DNA of 17,064 bases. It comes from Clostridium sp. AM58-1XD. GTDB lineage: Bacteria; Bacillota; Clostridia; Lachnospirales; Lachnospiraceae. Of this stretch, positions 14,528 through 17,064 are shown one piece after another. The notes under the pieces are model-generated. The model was not told where the DNA came from, ran no database searches, and worked only from the letters and a program-made list of their open reading frames with translations. Made by a program: the position numbers and the translations under genes. Each line of letters begins with the position of its first letter. Within the stretch, counting starts at the first letter, position 1. Where the stretch lies: the NCBI RefSeq assembly GCF_003464085.1, contig NZ_QSDR01000051.1, forward strand, positions 1-17,064, in the 5' to 3' direction.

Positions 14528-14562
14528 GGCGTTCTTCCCGGCTGGGAGGGGCGCCGTTTCTT
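14528..14562 (+). terminator. Terminator after fba
   Basis: A 12-bp stem (14528-14539 with 14544-14555, some G-U pairs) with loop GGCT is followed by a T/C-rich tract. Confidence 0.75.
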
Positions 14563-14572
14563 CCTTTCTGGA

Positions 14573-14612
14573 GGAGCCTGCCGGCAGGAACACCAGGAAG
14601 ATAAAAGGCTCC
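14573..14612 (+). promoter_or_regulatory. Structured leader upstream of glnN
   Basis: GGAGCC (14573-14578) can pair with GGCTCC (14607-14612). Inside it the perfect 12-bp palindrome CCTGCCGGCAGG (14577-14588) competes for the same bases, so two folds are possible. It lies 55 nt before the glutamine synthetase start. No known riboswitch class was recognised. Confidence 0.4.
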
Positions 14613-14666
14613 GCAAGGAATACAGTCGAACTTCATCAACCGAAAAGAGAGGAAAGTTAAAAATCT

Positions 14667-16784
14667 ATGAGCGAATTGGTCAATGTAGCTGAAGTATTCG
14701 GAAAAAATGTGTTTAATGAAACCGTCATGCGCGAACGTCTTCCTAAAAGCGTATTTAAAAAGTTAAAGCAGACGATAGAAAATGGAACCGAACTGGACCC
14801 TTCTATTGCAGATGTAGTGGCCCATGCGATGAAAGATTGGGCCATAGAACACGGTGCAACCCATTATACTCATTGGTTCCAGCCTTTGACAGGCGTAACA
14901 GCAGAAAAACATGATTCTTTCATATCCGCACCGAGTCCTGAAGGAAAGGTTATCATGGAATTCTCGGGAAAAGAACTGATCAAGGGAGAATCGGATGCCT
15001 CTTCTTTTCCGTCAGGCGGTTTGAGAGCGACTTTCGAAGCAAGAGGCTATACCGCTTGGGACTGTACGTCACCAGCCTTTTTAAGGGAGGATGCAATCGG
15101 CGTTACTCTTTGTATTCCAACGGCTTTTTGCTCTTATAAAGGAGAAGCGCTCGATCAGAAGACGCCTCTTCTGCGATCTATGCAGGCAGTCGATGAACAG
15201 TCTCTCCGCATTTTAAAGCTGTTTGGTAATACGAATGCAAAACGAGTCATTCCTTCTGTAGGACCAGAGCAGGAATATTTCCTTGTGGACCGCGAAAAAT
15301 ATTTGAAAAGAAAAGATTTAATTTATACTGGAAGGACTTTGTTCGGCGGGATGCCTGCGAAAGGACAGGAACTGGATGACCATTATTACGGAGCCATCCG
15401 GGAGAGAATCGGCTCCTTTATGAATGAAGTAAACCATGAATTGTGGAAGCTGGGCGTAACGGCAAAGACACAGCATAATGAAGCGGCTCCGGCACAGCAT
15501 GAACTGGCTCCCATCTACGCTCAGGTAAATCTGGCAGTTGATCACAATCAGATGGTTATGGAGACTTTGAAAAAGGTAGCTGGGCGCCATGGCCTCACTT
15601 GCCTTCTTCATGAAAAACCATTTGCCGGAGTAAATGGTTCGGGTAAACATAATAACTGGTCTTTGATTTCAGATGACGGAATTAATTTACTGAATCCTGG
15701 CGATACACCTCATGAAAATATTCAGTTTCTCCTTGTACTGGCCTGCATTCTAAAGGCAGTTGATGTTCATGCCGATCTTCTGAGAGAATCGGCAGCAGAT
15801 GTGGGAAATGATCTGAGGCTTGGAGGAAATGAAGCTCCTCCTGCCATTATTTCCGTATTTCTGGGGGATCAGCTGGAAGATGTGATTGATCAGCTGTGTA
15901 GCACAGGAGAAGCGACTCATTCCAAGCAGGGAGGAATTCTGAAAACAGGTGTTGCAACGCTTCCTGATCTTTACCAGGATGTGACGGACAGAAACAGGAC
16001 GTCACCATTTGCTTTTACAAATAACAAATTCGAATTCCGTATGGTAGGTTCGTCAGATTCTGTTGCTTCTTCAAATGTTGTTCTCAATACAATAGTTGCA
16101 GAAGCGTTTAAGGAAGCTGCAGATGTGCTAGAACATGCAGAAGACTTTGACATTGCTGTGCATGATATGATTAAAAACTTATTTGCCAGTCACAGAAAGA
16201 TAATATTTAACGGCAACGGTTATTCGGCGGCATGGGTAGAAGAGGCAGAGAGAAGAGGGCTTCCTAATATCAGATGTATGGTTGACGCAATCCCAGCCCT
16301 TACTACGGAAAAGGCTGTTAAGCTTTTTGAAACATTTCATGTGTATACGCGGGCAGAACTGGAATCGAGAACGGAAGTCGAGTACGATGCTTATTCCAAG
16401 ATGATCAATATTGAAGCGATGGCCATGGTCAATATTGCAGGAAAGCAGATTATACCGTCTGTGATCCGTTATGCTACAGGACTGGCTGATTCTATAGGAA
16501 AAATCGTATCTGCATGTCCGGAAGCGGATATAAGCGTTCAGAAGGAACTGCTGATTGAAACATCAGACCTGCTGTCTGATACAAAAGTAGCTCTCTCCGA
16601 ACTGTCTGATCTCTGTGACAGGTGCAGAAGCATCGAAAACGGAAGAGAACGTGCTAACGCATTCTGCAAACAGGTGGTACCGGCGATGGAAAAGCTTCGC
16701 ACACCTGCGGATGCCCTGGAGAAAATTGTGGATAAATCCATGTGGCCGCTGCCATCGTATGGTGATCTGCTGTTTGAAGTATAA
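14667..16784 (+). CDS. glnN: Glutamine synthetase, type III
   Basis: It makes glutamine from glutamate, ammonia and ATP. ATG 14667 follows GAGAGGAAAG. The 705 residues match the type III (GlnN) length, far longer than type I (about 450). Type III traits: N-terminal [10 protein letters not shown] region, [21 protein letters not shown] (about 111-132), [13 protein letters not shown] (196-208), [15 protein letters not shown] (268-282), [12 protein letters not shown] (321-332) and the late [19 protein letters not shown]. These hold the metal and substrate residues. Intact, alone in its transcription unit, with a structured leader upstream. The large dodecameric type III enzymes are common in Bacteroides, cyanobacteria and Clostridia. 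Confidence 0.96.
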   Translation: MSELVNVAEVFGKNVFNETVMRERLPKSVFKKLKQTIENGTELDPSIADVVAHAMKDWAIEHGATHYTHWFQPLTGVTAEKHDSFISAPSPEGKVIMEFSGKELIKGESDASSFPSGGLRATFEARGYTAWDCTSPAFLREDAIGVTLCIPTAFCSYKGEALDQKTPLLRSMQAVDEQSLRILKLFGNTNAKRVIPSVGPEQEYFLVDREKYLKRKDLIYTGRTLFGGMPAKGQELDDHYYGAIRERIGSFMNEVNHELWKLGVTAKTQHNEAAPAQHELAPIYAQVNLAVDHNQMVMETLKKVAGRHGLTCLLHEKPFAGVNGSGKHNNWSLISDDGINLLNPGDTPHENIQFLLVLACILKAVDVHADLLRESAADVGNDLRLGGNEAPPAIISVFLGDQLEDVIDQLCSTGEATHSKQGGILKTGVATLPDLYQDVTDRNRTSPFAFTNNKFEFRMVGSSDSVASSNVVLNTIVAEAFKEAADVLEHAEDFDIAVHDMIKNLFASHRKIIFNGNGYSAAWVEEAERRGLPNIRCMVDAIPALTTEKAVKLFETFHVYTRAELESRTEVEYDAYSKMINIEAMAMVNIAGKQIIPSVIRYATGLADSIGKIVSACPEADISVQKELLIETSDLLSDTKVALSELSDLCDRCRSIENGRERANAFCKQVVPAMEKLRTPADALEKIVDKSMWPLPSYGDLLFEV

Positions 16785-16933
16785 CTTGATAATCAAATAA
16801 TAATCAGATAAAGTATTGAGACAGTATTGGGAAGATATCGTTGCTCAATGCGGTTTCGTTGAAGACGGTGACCTGTGTGTAAACGAGTGTGTGAAAAAAA
16901 GTCTGTAAATGCTGATCTTCTATGATAATCACT

Positions 16934-16972
16934 GGGCTGAAAGTTCCTTTTTGGACTTTCAGCCCTTGTTTT
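16934..16972 (+). terminator. Terminator downstream of glnN
   Basis: An 11-bp perfect stem (GGGCTGAAAGT with ACTTTCAGCCC) is followed by TTGTTTT. The bases from 16973 to the window end show only a small CAGGCG/CGCCTG hairpin and no gene that I can support. Confidence 0.85.
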
Positions 16973-17064
16973 ATATATAACAGCAACTATCGTTGTATGT
17001 CAAGAGCAGGCGAATATTCCGCCTGTGAAAAATAAGACAGATTGGCTTATTCCGGCAGACGGCC

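Noticed and set aside
16970..17005. Minus-strand promoter with perfect TTGACA downstream of glnN
   Set aside because: TTGACA and a TATATA about 18 nt away exist on the minus strand, but no supported gene or RNA follows in that direction within the window.

Overview
The window looks like the chromosome of a Gram-positive anaerobe of the Clostridia, most likely Lachnospiraceae. The evidence is intact threonine synthase, class II fructose-bisphosphate aldolase and type III glutamine synthetase genes, strong AGGAGG-type ribosome binding sites, and a phage tail/lysis module of the kind found in gut Clostridia. Species and phage names cannot be fixed from sequence alone.

Layout. 1-149: the distal end of a CRISPR array with type I-C-like repeats. 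176-200: an intrinsic terminator. 236-10477: the right-hand late region of a prophage, all reading left to right apart from the cassettes described below. It holds a small tail protein, a frameshifted tail-tip/spike gene, a 57-aa protein, a long tail fibre, a four-ended invertible cassette with its own tyrosine recombinase (4888-7378), a small structural protein, an XkdX-like peptide, a second frameshifted fibre-like gene, an XhlA-like protein, a holin and a frameshifted NlpC/P60 endolysin. About 10500-10530: the right prophage/host junction, inside feoB, of which only 36 codons remain. 10699-11808: feoA and sfsA on the minus strand. 12032-16784: thrC, fba and glnN on the plus strand, with promoters and terminators.

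Main discovery: a shufflon-like switch of the tail-fibre tip. The tail-fibre gene (2749-5355) has a constant part of about 715 residues ending in a predicted neck motif (LNSNL). Exactly there lies a 17-bp element, G-[TG]-G-C-[TG]-N-[AT]-ATAGTAATTT. Three more copies lie downstream in alternating orientation (+,-,+,-). Each copy is followed, in the matching reading frame, by a different promoterless C-terminal module (A 149 aa, expressed now; B 84 aa; C 75 aa; D 94 aa). A/B and C/D are arranged tail to tail with their stop codons abutting or 3 nt apart. A 331-aa tyrosine recombinase with every catalytic residue sits between the two pairs. Inversions between opposite-facing sites would fuse any of the four ends to the fixed shaft.

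Other points. Three phage genes each carry what looks like a single-base loss in a short homopolymer, while the nearby host genes are intact, so the prophage is probably decaying unless these are sequencing errors. The CRISPR array stands where a tape-measure gene would be expected, so the left part of the prophage may have been lost or rearranged. The prophage end interrupts feoB and should abolish FeoB-dependent ferrous iron uptake unless it can excise.
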